A model generated the notes under the pieces. The model did not search any database, had not been told where the DNA came from, and saw only the letters and a program-made list of their open reading frames with translations. The position numbers were made by a program, and so were the translations under genes. Positions 12,082 through 19,640 of a stretch of 64,000 nucleotides of DNA are shown here, piece after piece (within the stretch, counting starts at the first letter, position 1; each line of letters opens with the position of its first letter). The DNA is from Sorangium cellulosum So0157-2 (GTDB lineage Bacteria; Myxococcota_A; Polyangia; Polyangiales; Polyangiaceae), in NCBI RefSeq assembly GCF_000418325.1, contig NC_021658.1, positions 4,106,001 to 4,170,000 of the forward strand, in the 5' to 3' direction.

Positions 12082-12783
12082 TCAGGGCTCGATGGAGGCC
12101 ACCGTGGTGTCCCGGGTGGTGCGGTAGCGCGCGTAGTAGGTCCGCACGCGCGTCACGTAAGCCTGGGTCTCCTCGTAGGGCGGGATGCCGCCGTACCGCA
12201 TCACCGCCCCTTCGCCGGCGTTGTACCCGGCGATGGTGAGATCGAGATCTCCGTTGAAGAGGTTGGCCAGGATGCGCAGGTACCGCGTTCCTCCGAAGAT
12301 GTTCTCCCGCGCGTCGAACGGGTCGCGCACCTGCATGCGGAGGGCGGTCTCGGGCATCAGCTGCATCAGCCCCTGGGCGCCGACGGGCGAGACCGCGCGC
12401 GGATCGTAGTCGCTCTCGCACTTGATGACGGCGCGGACGAGCTCCTCGGGGATCTGGTAGAGCGTCGCGGCCTGACGGATCCACGTGTCGTAGCGGCTGA
12501 AGCGCTCGAGGGATTTGTCGCTCGGGGCGACCGGGGCCACGCCTGGACGCGCCCCGGGGCGGCGCCCGTCGCCCTTGATGTACACCTTGAACCGCGCGTC
12601 GCCGGCGGCGCGGTTCGAGAAGTGCACCGTTCCATCCGCGTCGGTGTACGTGAAGATATCGGCGAGCGCGCTGCCCGGGTGCAGCGCGAGGGCGGCGAGC
12701 CCGAGCGCGGCGACGAGGGCCCGAAGGGGCACGCGAACGGAGGAGCCGGAGGTCGACTGGACGGGCATTTCTCGGCTCAGCAT
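12082..12783 (-). CDS. Lytic transglycosylase with N-terminal DUF4124
   Basis: 233 aa. A signal peptide (hydrophobic run LRALVAALGLAALAL, cleaved near SALA) is followed by a DUF4124 segment (IFTYTDADGTVHFSNR, about 43-58). A Slt-type transglycosylase domain follows: catalytic Glu123 in KCESDYDP, GAQGLMQLMP at 135-144 and AGYNAGEGAV. It would cleave peptidoglycan glycan strands in the periplasm, forming 1,6-anhydromuramic ends. A second in-frame ATG at 12768 is an alternative start. Upstream lies an array of 14-bp repeats (12827-12883) in the divergent promoter region. Confidence 0.9.
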   Translation of the reverse strand: MLSREMPVQSTSGSSVRVPLRALVAALGLAALALHPGSALADIFTYTDADGTVHFSNRAAGDARFKVYIKGDGRRPGARPGVAPVAPSDKSLERFSRYDTWIRQAATLYQIPEELVRAVIKCESDYDPRAVSPVGAQGLMQLMPETALRMQVRDPFDARENIFGGTRYLRILANLFNGDLDLTIAGYNAGEGAVMRYGGIPPYEETQAYVTRVRTYYARYRTTRDTTVASIEP

Positions 12784-12826
12784 AGGTTGGGATCGCCTGC
12801 TCGCGCAAACCGCACCGTGGCGGCGG

Positions 12827-12895
12827 AAAGGACGTCGTGGAAAGGACGTCGTGGAAAGGACGTCGTGGAAAGGAACGTCGTGGAACGCCACGACG
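12827..12895. repeat. Four tandem 14-bp repeats ending in a hairpin
   Basis: The unit AAAGGACGTCGTGG occurs at 12827-12840, 12841-12854 and 12855-12868, and once more with one inserted base at 12869-12883. The last copy forms an 8-bp inverted repeat, CGTCGTGG (12876-12883) with CCACGACG (12888-12895), loop AACG. It lies between the divergent transglycosylase and 13016 genes, so it may act as an operator array. Confidence 0.8.
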
Positions 12896-13015
12896 AACGC
12901 CGCGGCGGGCGGCGCCATTCCGAGGACGGCCGCGCGAGGCCGTCCACCGCGGGGGCGTCCGCGCGGAAGCTCGCCCTGGTGAGCACGTCCCGGGCGCTGT
13001 ACTAAGGCGGGCGCC

Positions 13016-13501
13016 ATGGAGATCGGCTGGCGACACGTGCTCGCGGGGGTTGCGGCCCTCTTCATCCTGTTCCTCGTCATCAAGATGCGCCCTGCCCGGC
13101 GGCGCCGGGACGCGCTGAGCGCCGAGGTCCAGGCCGCGCGGGAGCGCGCGCGGCGCGCCTCGAGCCCGCGCGAGCGGGCCGAGGCGCTGTGCGACGCGGG
13201 CGTGCAGGCGATGCGCGGCGGCCGCCGCGTCACGGCCGCCGTGGGCTTCTTCGTGCGCGCGATGCGGGCCGACCCCGCCTCCGCCCGCGTCATCGAGCTC
13301 GCGAGCGGCGCGCTGGCGAGGCGCAGGCCCCGGCTCCTGGAGACGATCCTCTGGCGGCGGCTCGCGGTGCTCCCCTGGGAAGGCGAGCACCGCGACGCGG
13401 CGCGCGCGGCCGCCGTCGGGCTGGAGGCGCTGTACCGGCGCGAGATCCGGGACCGGAGCCGCGCCGAGATCATGCGCAAGCTGACCCGGACGCTCGGCTG
13501 A
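13016..13501 (+). CDS. Small single-pass membrane protein with TPR-like helices, function unknown
   Basis: 161 aa. It begins with one membrane helix (WRHVLAGVAALFILFLVI, about residues 5-22), followed by a basic stop-transfer stretch (RPARRRR). The rest is Arg/Ala-rich amphipathic helices resembling degenerate TPRs (ALCDAGVQAMRGGRRVTAAVGFFVRAMRADP). I do not recognise a family. The soluble part would face the cytoplasm under the positive-inside rule. It is divergent from the transglycosylase and shares the repeat-bearing intergenic region, so joint regulation is possible. It converges on the CPBP gene. Confidence 0.7.
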   Translation: MEIGWRHVLAGVAALFILFLVIKMRPARRRRDALSAEVQAARERARRASSPRERAEALCDAGVQAMRGGRRVTAAVGFFVRAMRADPASARVIELASGALARRRPRLLETILWRRLAVLPWEGEHRDAARAAAVGLEALYRREIRDRSRAEIMRKLTRTLG

Positions 13502-13513
13502 GCCGCCGCGCGA

Positions 13514-13532
13514 GGGCCGGCGGCGCCGGCCT
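13514..13532. terminator. GC-rich hairpin between convergent genes
   Basis: GGCCGG (13515-13520) pairs with CCGGCC (13526-13531) around a 5-nt loop, in the 39-bp gap between convergent genes. No T-tract follows, so the terminator role is inferred from position. Confidence 0.45.
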
Positions 13533-13540
13533 CGCCGGCG

Positions 13541-14569
13541 TCACATCCCCCAGAACGATCGCGGCAGCGCGCCGCGGTTCGACAGCGCGACGAGGTCCAT
13601 GAGCAGCGCGATCGTGACGTGGACCAGGAAGCCCGAGTAGATGCTCTTCGTGCGCATCGCCAGCGAGCCGAGCGCGATCCCGGCGACCACGGCGCCGGCC
13701 GCCTCCAGGTACGGCTTGCCGAAATGGATCATGCAGTAGGGGACGACCATCGCGAAGATCGCGCCGGAGCCCAGGGTGTGGCGCAGGCCGGCGAGCCAGA
13801 AGCCGCGGAAGAAGATCTCCAGCGCGAAGAACTGGGCGAAGTACATCGCCTCCCAGGCGATGAGGTCGAACCAGGAGCGGGAGGACTGCTTGTAGAAGGG
13901 GTAGTAGCTCCCGAAGTCGGGCGCGCTCGCGACGATGAACACCGCCGGGACCACGACGGCGAGGCAGAGCAGGTAAATCCACGCGTGCTGCGCGAGCCCC
14001 CGGACGCGCAGCCCCATGTCGAGCAGGCTGTCCCTGGGGAAGCAGAGCTTCCACGCGACCATGGGGATGGCCACGTAGCCGAAGACGCGGGTGAACGACC
14101 ACCACACGTAGCTGTAGAGCTCGTCGTAGCGGCGGAGCGAGATCGGCACGATCACCCCGGCCGGCGAGAGCGTCTGGGCGAGCTCGAGCTCGCGCAGCCA
14201 CGGCCGGATGTGCTCGTCGTAGACCGCCCGGCCGCCGTAGTACTGCTGCAGCATGAGCACGACCGCGGTGATCGTGAACAGGACCGCGGGGCGGCGGTCA
14301 TAGCCCCCGGCGGCGAGGGTGCGCCGCTGGTGCTCGTGGGCCTCGACGTCGAGCTCCCGCCAGGTGCGCCGGAAGAAGAGCCAGAGGACGGGCGCGAGCG
14401 CGATGAACGCGGCGACCGGGAACAGCGCCTTCAGCAGGGTGCTCGCCAGCGCCGACGAAGGCTCGGCGAGGCGGGCGCTCGCGTCCGAGGGCGGCCGGAG
14501 CGGCCGGAGCCGGTCGACGTGCGCCACGAGCCAGCTCCCCAGGTTGAGCATCGGCGCGCCCTGTACCAT
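13541..14569 (-). CDS. CPBP-family intramembrane protease-like protein
   Basis: 342 aa from ATG 14569; ATG 14551 is an alternative. Upstream in-frame codons run through a repeat region and are probably not coding. About eight membrane helices. The CPBP (Abi) signature appears as ALEIFFRGFWLAGL (Glu251, Arg255), with His282 in MIHFGKP and His317 in FLVHVTIALL. The family's first motif is normally EExxxR. Here the first of the paired Glu residues is Leu, so activity as a glutamic-type intramembrane endopeptidase is uncertain. Related proteins process prenylated or membrane substrates, or act in bacteriocin immunity. No partner gene is evident. Confidence 0.8.
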   Translation of the reverse strand: MVQGAPMLNLGSWLVAHVDRLRPLRPPSDASARLAEPSSALASTLLKALFPVAAFIALAPVLWLFFRRTWRELDVEAHEHQRRTLAAGGYDRRPAVLFTITAVVLMLQQYYGGRAVYDEHIRPWLRELELAQTLSPAGVIVPISLRRYDELYSYVWWSFTRVFGYVAIPMVAWKLCFPRDSLLDMGLRVRGLAQHAWIYLLCLAVVVPAVFIVASAPDFGSYYPFYKQSSRSWFDLIAWEAMYFAQFFALEIFFRGFWLAGLRHTLGSGAIFAMVVPYCMIHFGKPYLEAAGAVVAGIALGSLAMRTKSIYSGFLVHVTIALLMDLVALSNRGALPRSFWGM

Positions 14570-14620
14570 GATCCGCGGCCCAGCACAGCGCCGACGCGCG
14601 GGCTCCGCCGCGTTCGCGCC

Positions 14621-14721
14621 CTCTGCCGCCGGCACGGTCCCTCCGCCGCCGGCGCGGTCCCTTCCCTCCGCCGCCGGCGCTCTGCCGCCGGCACGGTCCC
14701 TCCGCCGCCGGCGCGGTCCCT
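14621..14721. repeat. Two identical 42-bp repeats built of degenerate 20-bp units
   Basis: A 42-bp sequence beginning CTCTGCCGCCGGCACGG occurs at 14621-14662 and again at 14680-14721. Each copy is itself two variants of a ~20-bp unit (CTCCGCCGCCGGCGCGGTCC). A partial unit lies between them at 14666-14679. It lies upstream of the CPBP gene and before the 14842 gene. Confidence 0.75.
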
Positions 14722-14841
14722 CCGCGGCGCGCCCTTGCGGTGACCCCGGCTGCTCTGCTAGATCGCGCTCCCTCTTCAATGCCGCGCGAGTCATCTCGCG
14801 CATTTCCGGCGCAGGCCCCGCCTGCCCGTGGGAGTCTCAGA

Positions 14842-15219
14842 ATGGCCAGCAAAAATCCGCTTGCGATCGTGAAGGAGCGCTTCGGCGACAAGGCGAAGCT
14901 CGTCGAGGCCCTGAAAGGGCTCGCGAACGAGGACCTCTGGCTCGGGCGCGTCAGCACGGATCGGGGCGGTTCCAAGGGGCTGGAGCACGTGTCGAACGCC
15001 AAGCTCCTCCGCCTGCACGCGACGTTCAGCACGGTGAAGGAGAAGTTCGGGACGCGCGCGAAGCTCATCGACGAGACGCTGGCGGTCCTGAACCGGTCGA
15101 AGGACCAGGGCTACAGGAAGCGCCTCGAGGCGTACCCGGTGCCGCGCCTCTACGACCTCTACCAGTCGGCCTCGAAGCGGGCGAAGGCCGCCTCGGCCAC
15201 CCCCAAGGCTCAGGCCTGA
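14842..15219 (+). CDS. Small helical protein of unknown function
   Basis: 125 aa. ATG 14842 has GGGAG at 14830-14834; the in-frame codons before it are low-complexity. The product is predicted all-helical and Lys-rich (MASKNPLAIVKERFGDKAKL...). It contains two related segments, VKERFGDKAKLVEAL (about 10-24) and VKEKFGTRAKLIDET (about 66-80), so it looks like an internal duplication. It ends in an Ala/Lys tail (KRAKAASATPKAQA). No signal or membrane segment, hence cytoplasmic. I do not recognise the family. Codon use is typical of the region, so it is likely expressed. It precedes speA by 225 nt. Confidence 0.75.
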   Translation: MASKNPLAIVKERFGDKAKLVEALKGLANEDLWLGRVSTDRGGSKGLEHVSNAKLLRLHATFSTVKEKFGTRAKLIDETLAVLNRSKDQGYRKRLEAYPVPRLYDLYQSASKRAKAASATPKAQA

Positions 15220-15444
15220 GCCGCCCGCTCGTCGAGCGCGCCGTCCATGCCGGACCGGACCGGGCTGCCCGCCCTTGAAGGTCCGGCGTTCCTATCGTAA
15301 TTGAGCCGCGTCGCCAGCGCGCGGCGTCCAGCCGTCCAGCGTCGGACCGACGATCTGACGTCCCCTGATGAGCCTGAAGCCCCCCGTGGGCCCTCCCAGA
15401 AAGGTGGGTGTCGCCCGCCGCGAGCCCCGCCAAGGAGAACGACT

Positions 15445-17376
15445 GTGAGCAGCGCGCACGAGACCGAGACCGGCGTCTGGACGACGGAAGACGCCAAGTC
15501 GCTCTACATGATCGACCGCTGGGGTCGCGGCTATTTCGACGTGAGCCCGGACGGCAACCTCACCGTCGCCCCGCTCCAGGAGCGCGGCAGCAAGATCGCG
15601 ATCCGCGACGTCGTGGACGCGGCGCTCGAGCAGGGGCTCCGCACGCCGCTCCTGATCCGCTTTCAGGACCTGCTCCACCACCGGGTGCGGGCGCTCAACG
15701 AGGCGTTCAACAAGGCGATCGCCGAGAGCAAGTTCCGCGGGACGTACCGCGGCGTGTTCCCGATCAAGGTGAACCAGCTCCGGGAGGTCGTGGAGGAGAT
15801 CCTCGACGCGGGCAAGACCTACCATTACGGCGTCGAGGTCGGCTCCAAGCCCGAGGTCTTCGCGGGCCTGTCGGTCCACCACGACCCCGAGTCGCTGATC
15901 GTCTGCAACGGCTACAAGGACGAGAACTTCATCCGGACGGCGCTGATCGGGCGCAAGCTCGGCAAGAAGGTGATCCTCATCGCGGAGAAGCTCTCCGAGG
16001 TGCGGATGATCACCCGCGTCGCCAAGGACATGAACGTCGAGCCGATGATCGGCCTCCGGGTGCGGCTGCTCACCGAGGGCGCGGGCAAGTGGAAGACGTC
16101 CGGCGGCGAGAACGCGAAGTTCGGGCTCTCCACCGCCGAGATCCTCGCGGCGATCCGGATCATGGACGAGGCCGGGATGAGCGCCTCGTTCAAGCTCCTC
16201 CATTTCCACATCGGCTCGCAGGTGCCGGACATCCTGATCATCAAGCGCGCCGTGCGCGAGGCGACGCGCTACTACGCGAAGCTCCGCAAGATGGGGCAGC
16301 GCATCGAGTACATCGACGTCGGCGGCGGCCTCGCCATCGACTACGACGGCTCGCGCTCGACCTTCCACTCCTCGATGAACTACTCGGTCGAGGAGTACGC
16401 GCGCGACATCGTGCACAACATCGCGGACATCTGTGACGAGGAGCGGGTGCCTCACCCGAACATCGTCTCGGAGTCCGGCCGCGCGATCGTCGCGCACCAC
16501 TCGGTGCTGGTCGTCCAGGCGTTCGGCTCGATCGAGAAGACGCCGATGTCGCCGATCGACATCCAGACCGAGGAGCACAAGCTCATCCAGAACCTCCTCT
16601 ACATCAAGGACAACCTCTCCGGGCCGAACCTCGGCGAGTCGTGGCACGACCTGCTCCAGATCAAGGAGGAGGCGCAGAAGATGTTCGAGCTCGGCCTGCT
16701 CAACCTCGACGTGAAGGCCCGGGTCGAGATCCTCTTCTGGGAGATCGCCGAGGCGATGGAGAAGATCGCGTCGGAGCTCGACCCCGAGGAGGTGCCGGAC
16801 GATCTCGGCGAGCTCCGCAAGCAGCTCGCCGACCAGTACATCTGCAACTTCTCGGTGTTCCAGTCGCTGCTCGATCACTGGGCGCTCGGCGCGCTCTTCC
16901 CGATCGTGCCGATCCACCGGCTGAACGAGCGCCCCGCGGCGGACAGCACGCTCGTCGACATCACCTGCGACTCCGACGGCAAGGTGAGCAAGTTCATCGA
17001 TCTCAACGACGTGAAGGACACGCTCCCGCTGCACCCGATCGTGGGCGATCAGCCGTACTACGTCGGCATCTTCCTGACCGGCGCGTACCAGGACATCATG
17101 GGCGACATCCACAACCTCTTCGGCCGGGTCAACGAGGTGCACGTCTTCCTCGATGAGGACGAGGAGAGCGGGTACTACATCGAGGAGACGATCGCCGGGA
17201 ACAAGATCCACGAGGTCCTGGCGCTGACCCAGTACGACAACCGCGATCTCGTCGGGAAGGTGAAGGCCCAGGTGGACGGCGCGATCAAGCAGGACCTGCT
17301 CAAGCCGACCGAGGGCATGCGGCTGCTCGCCGACTACGAGCGCGGGCTCAAGGATCAGACGTACCTGAGCCTCTGA
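15445..17376 (+). CDS. speA: Biosynthetic arginine decarboxylase
   Basis: 643 aa. The GTG at 15445 is preceded by AAGGAG (15432-15437); upstream in-frame codons lack family similarity. It is a fold-III PLP enzyme: FPIKVNQ with the PLP lysine Lys108, LLHFHIGSQ, IDVGGGLAIDYDG, and the C-terminal PIVPIHRLNERP and ITCDSDGKV segments of the SpeA family. Length matches SpeA (about 630-660 aa). It decarboxylates L-arginine to agmatine, the entry to putrescine and spermidine synthesis. No agmatinase (speB) or agmatine deiminase gene is nearby. ccmB starts 8 nt after the stop, so the two are probably co-transcribed. Confidence 0.95.
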   Translation: MSSAHETETGVWTTEDAKSLYMIDRWGRGYFDVSPDGNLTVAPLQERGSKIAIRDVVDAALEQGLRTPLLIRFQDLLHHRVRALNEAFNKAIAESKFRGTYRGVFPIKVNQLREVVEEILDAGKTYHYGVEVGSKPEVFAGLSVHHDPESLIVCNGYKDENFIRTALIGRKLGKKVILIAEKLSEVRMITRVAKDMNVEPMIGLRVRLLTEGAGKWKTSGGENAKFGLSTAEILAAIRIMDEAGMSASFKLLHFHIGSQVPDILIIKRAVREATRYYAKLRKMGQRIEYIDVGGGLAIDYDGSRSTFHSSMNYSVEEYARDIVHNIADICDEERVPHPNIVSESGRAIVAHHSVLVVQAFGSIEKTPMSPIDIQTEEHKLIQNLLYIKDNLSGPNLGESWHDLLQIKEEAQKMFELGLLNLDVKARVEILFWEIAEAMEKIASELDPEEVPDDLGELRKQLADQYICNFSVFQSLLDHWALGALFPIVPIHRLNERPAADSTLVDITCDSDGKVSKFIDLNDVKDTLPLHPIVGDQPYYVGIFLTGAYQDIMGDIHNLFGRVNEVHVFLDEDEESGYYIEETIAGNKIHEVLALTQYDNRDLVGKVKAQVDGAIKQDLLKPTEGMRLLADYERGLKDQTYLSL

Positions 17377-17384
17377 GCGGCGCC

Positions 17385-18116
17385 GTGCTCTCCGAGACCA
17401 CGGCGCCCGCGGGCCCGGCGTCGCTTTCGAGGCGCCGGCCCGGGTGGGCGCGCCAGGCGATGCTCGTCGCGCGGAAGGATCTCGCGATCGAGCTCGCCAC
17501 CGGCGAGATCGTCACGACGAGCGGGTTCTTCGCGGTGCTCGTCGCCGTGATCGCGTCGCTCGCGTTCTACGCCGGGCAGGACGCGGCCGAGCGGGTCGCG
17601 CCCGGCGTGATCTGGGTGAGCGTGGCGTTCGCGTCGGTGCTCGCGCTGAGCCGCACGTGGCAGCGGGAGCGCGAGGACGGCGCGCTCTCGGGCCTGCTCG
17701 TCCTGCCGATCGCGAGGAGCGCCCTGTTCGCCGGCAAGGCGCTCGGGCTCTGCGTCTTCGTGATCGCGGTCGAGGCGATCATCATCCCGGCCGCGGCGCT
17801 CCTCTTCGCGGTGGATCTCGCGAAGACGGGCGCGGGGCTCGCGCTCTTCTGCCTCGCGGCGACGCCGGGCATCGCCGCGAGCGGGACCCTCTTCGGGGCC
17901 ATGACCGTGCGCACGCGCGCCCGCGATCTCGTGCTCGCGAGCGTCCTCTTCCCGCTGCTCGCGCCCACCCTGCTCGCCGCGGTCGCGGGGACGCGGGAGC
18001 TCTTCGGCGGCGCGACGCTCGGCGAGCTCACCGACTACGTGGCGCTCATGGCCGTGTTCGACGTCGTGTTCATCGCAGGCGGGATCGGCCTCTTCGATCT
18101 GATCATCGAGGGCTGA
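17385..18116 (+). CDS. ccmB: Haem exporter CcmB-like membrane protein
   Basis: 243 aa, GTG start 17385. It has about six membrane helices and the CcmB pattern: an N-terminal cytoplasmic stretch RQAMLVARKDLAIELATGE, then FFAVLVAVIASLAFYAG, then a LSRTWQREREDGALSGLLVLPI loop. CcmB is the membrane component of the CcmABC transporter used in System I cytochrome c maturation. ccmA, ccmC and ccmE are not in the window. Its placement directly behind speA is unusual. A more general ABC-2-type permease is an alternative, but the match to CcmB along the whole length is good. Confidence 0.85.
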   Translation: MLSETTAPAGPASLSRRRPGWARQAMLVARKDLAIELATGEIVTTSGFFAVLVAVIASLAFYAGQDAAERVAPGVIWVSVAFASVLALSRTWQREREDGALSGLLVLPIARSALFAGKALGLCVFVIAVEAIIIPAAALLFAVDLAKTGAGLALFCLAATPGIAASGTLFGAMTVRTRARDLVLASVLFPLLAPTLLAAVAGTRELFGGATLGELTDYVALMAVFDVVFIAGGIGLFDLIIEG

Positions 18117-18122
18117 TCCGCC

Positions 18123-18142
18123 GCGCGCGGCGCGCCGCGCGC
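18123..18142. terminator. Perfect 20-nt GC palindrome between convergent genes
   Basis: GCGCGCGGCG is followed directly by its reverse complement CGCCGCGCGC, in the 40-bp gap between ccmB and the convergent oxidoreductase gene. A terminator role is inferred from position; there is no U-tract. Confidence 0.45.
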
Positions 18143-18156
18143 CGGCGATCGCAGGC

Positions 18157-19431
18157 TCACGCGGCCGCGCCGCGGGCCGCGACCACGTCGTCGGCGAGGA
18201 GCGCCGCCGCCCGCGCGAGGCCGTCGAGATCGAGCGCGGCGCCGGTGCACTCGCCGATCGCCCACACGCCGTCGCCGGCCCGGCCGCGCGCGTCGACCCG
18301 CACGGCGTACCCCGCGCGCGGGTCGACCTCGACGCGCGCGCCCGCCTGCGCGGCGACCTCGAACGAGGGCGCGGCCGGCGCGTCGACGGCGACCGCCACC
18401 ACCTTGAGATCGCGCGTCGGGCTGCCTTGGGCGAAGGGCGCGCCGCGCACGGTCACGCTCTTCACCTGCGAGATCCCGTTCACCGCGGCGAGCGCGGCGA
18501 GCGGGATCCGCGCCGCGATCCGGTCGCCGAGGGCGCTCGCGAGCTCGTCGGCCCAGAAGCCCTCGCCCGCGAGCGCGACGGGCCCGGTCGGCTCGACGCC
18601 GCAGGCGAGCAGCCGGCAGAGCGCGCGCGCCGAGAAGACCCCGGGCAGATCGTTGTTCGGGAACGCCGCGACGCCGTCGTGCGCCCCGGTGGCGAAGACG
18701 AGCGCGGGCGCCTCGATCACGGTGGCGCCCGCGTCGCCGGCGACCAGGAGCTCGCCGAGGTAGACGCCTGCGGCCACGTGCCGGCAGAGCACGCGCACCC
18801 CGTCGAGCGGGTGCCGCGCGAGGAGCTCCGCCGCCCGGCGCGGCGCCCCGGCGAGCGACCCGGCGGGGGCGAGGCCGTCGTCGATCAGCGCGACGCGCTG
18901 GCCGCGCGCCGCGAGCGCCGAGGCCGCCGAGACGCCGGCGGGCCCGGCGCCGATCACCGCCGCGTCCAGCTCGAGCCGCGCGGCGGGCTCCGGCGGGAGC
19001 GGCGCGCTCGGCAGCCGGCCGAGCCCCGCCAGCTTGCGCGCGATCGACTGCATGACCCCGGACAGCCCGGGGACTCCTGCCATCAGGTGGTGGTGGTCGA
19101 TCCCCTGCGGGAAGAACCAGTCGGTCACCCGGAGCAGATCCGCCTCCCGCGAGCCGACCACGTTCTGCACCTCGATGCGCTCGCCGCCGGCGGCCGGCCG
19201 CAGGCAGGTCATCACGTTCGGCACCCCGTCGACCCGCGCCAGGCAGCCGTCGCAGCCGCCGCGCAGGCAGGTCGGCGCGCGCGGGCGGTGCAGCTTCGGG
19301 CTCCGCGCGAGCGTCACGCGCCCGGAGGCGAGCAGCGCGACGGCCAGAGGCTCTCCCCGCTCCGCCGGGACGTCCGCTCCGTCGAGGGTGATGGTGACCG
19401 GATCCCGGAGCGCGCGACCTCGCCGAAACAT
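18157..19431 (-). CDS. 2Fe-2S and FAD-dependent pyridine-nucleotide oxidoreductase (HcnA-HcnB/SoxA-like fusion)
   Basis: 424 aa. The N-terminus is a Fer2_4-type 2Fe-2S domain with Cys55, Cys60, Cys63 and Cys76 (CLRGGCDGC then TC). An FAD/NAD-binding disulphide-oxidoreductase-type domain starts with AAVIGAGPAGVSAA near residue 157 and includes VFATGAHDGV and a C-terminal DGVWAIGECTG flavin motif. This arrangement is found in sarcosine oxidase alpha, octopine/opine dehydrogenase subunit A and HcnA+HcnB. It would oxidise a small amine or amino acid with electrons passing to FAD and the cluster. No catalytic partner (SoxB/HcnC-like) is next to it. It is divergent from the 19641 operon across the 11-bp repeat array. 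Confidence 0.85.
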   Translation of the reverse strand: MFRRGRALRDPVTITLDGADVPAERGEPLAVALLASGRVTLARSPKLHRPRAPTCLRGGCDGCLARVDGVPNVMTCLRPAAGGERIEVQNVVGSREADLLRVTDWFFPQGIDHHHLMAGVPGLSGVMQSIARKLAGLGRLPSAPLPPEPAARLELDAAVIGAGPAGVSAASALAARGQRVALIDDGLAPAGSLAGAPRRAAELLARHPLDGVRVLCRHVAAGVYLGELLVAGDAGATVIEAPALVFATGAHDGVAAFPNNDLPGVFSARALCRLLACGVEPTGPVALAGEGFWADELASALGDRIAARIPLAALAAVNGISQVKSVTVRGAPFAQGSPTRDLKVVAVAVDAPAAPSFEVAAQAGARVEVDPRAGYAVRVDARGRAGDGVWAIGECTGAALDLDGLARAAALLADDVVAARGAAA

Positions 19432-19490
19432 GGGCGGACGCTAGCAGACGCGCGCCGGGCGCGCGCCCCGCGGGCCAGGGAAAACGCGGG

Positions 19491-19578
19491 AACGAAGCGG
19501 CAAGCGAGCGGCAAGCAAACGGCGAGCAAACGGCAGGGAAGCGGCACGGAAGCGGTAGGGAAGCGGCACGGAAAGCGC
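19491..19578. repeat. Eight tandem 11-bp repeats
   Basis: Eight consecutive 11-bp units at 19491, 19502, 19513, 19524, 19535, 19546, 19557 and 19568, with consensus close to AGGGAAGCGGC. Examples are AACGAAGCGGC, AAGCAAACGGC and ACGGAAGCGGT. The spacing equals one DNA helical turn. They sit between the divergent oxidoreductase (start 19431) and the 19641 gene. Confidence 0.85.
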
Positions 19579-19640
19579 GCGCCGTCGCTGGCGCGAGCGC
19601 GCGGCGCGGAGAAGGTGCCCCCCGCTTCGCGCGCTGATCT

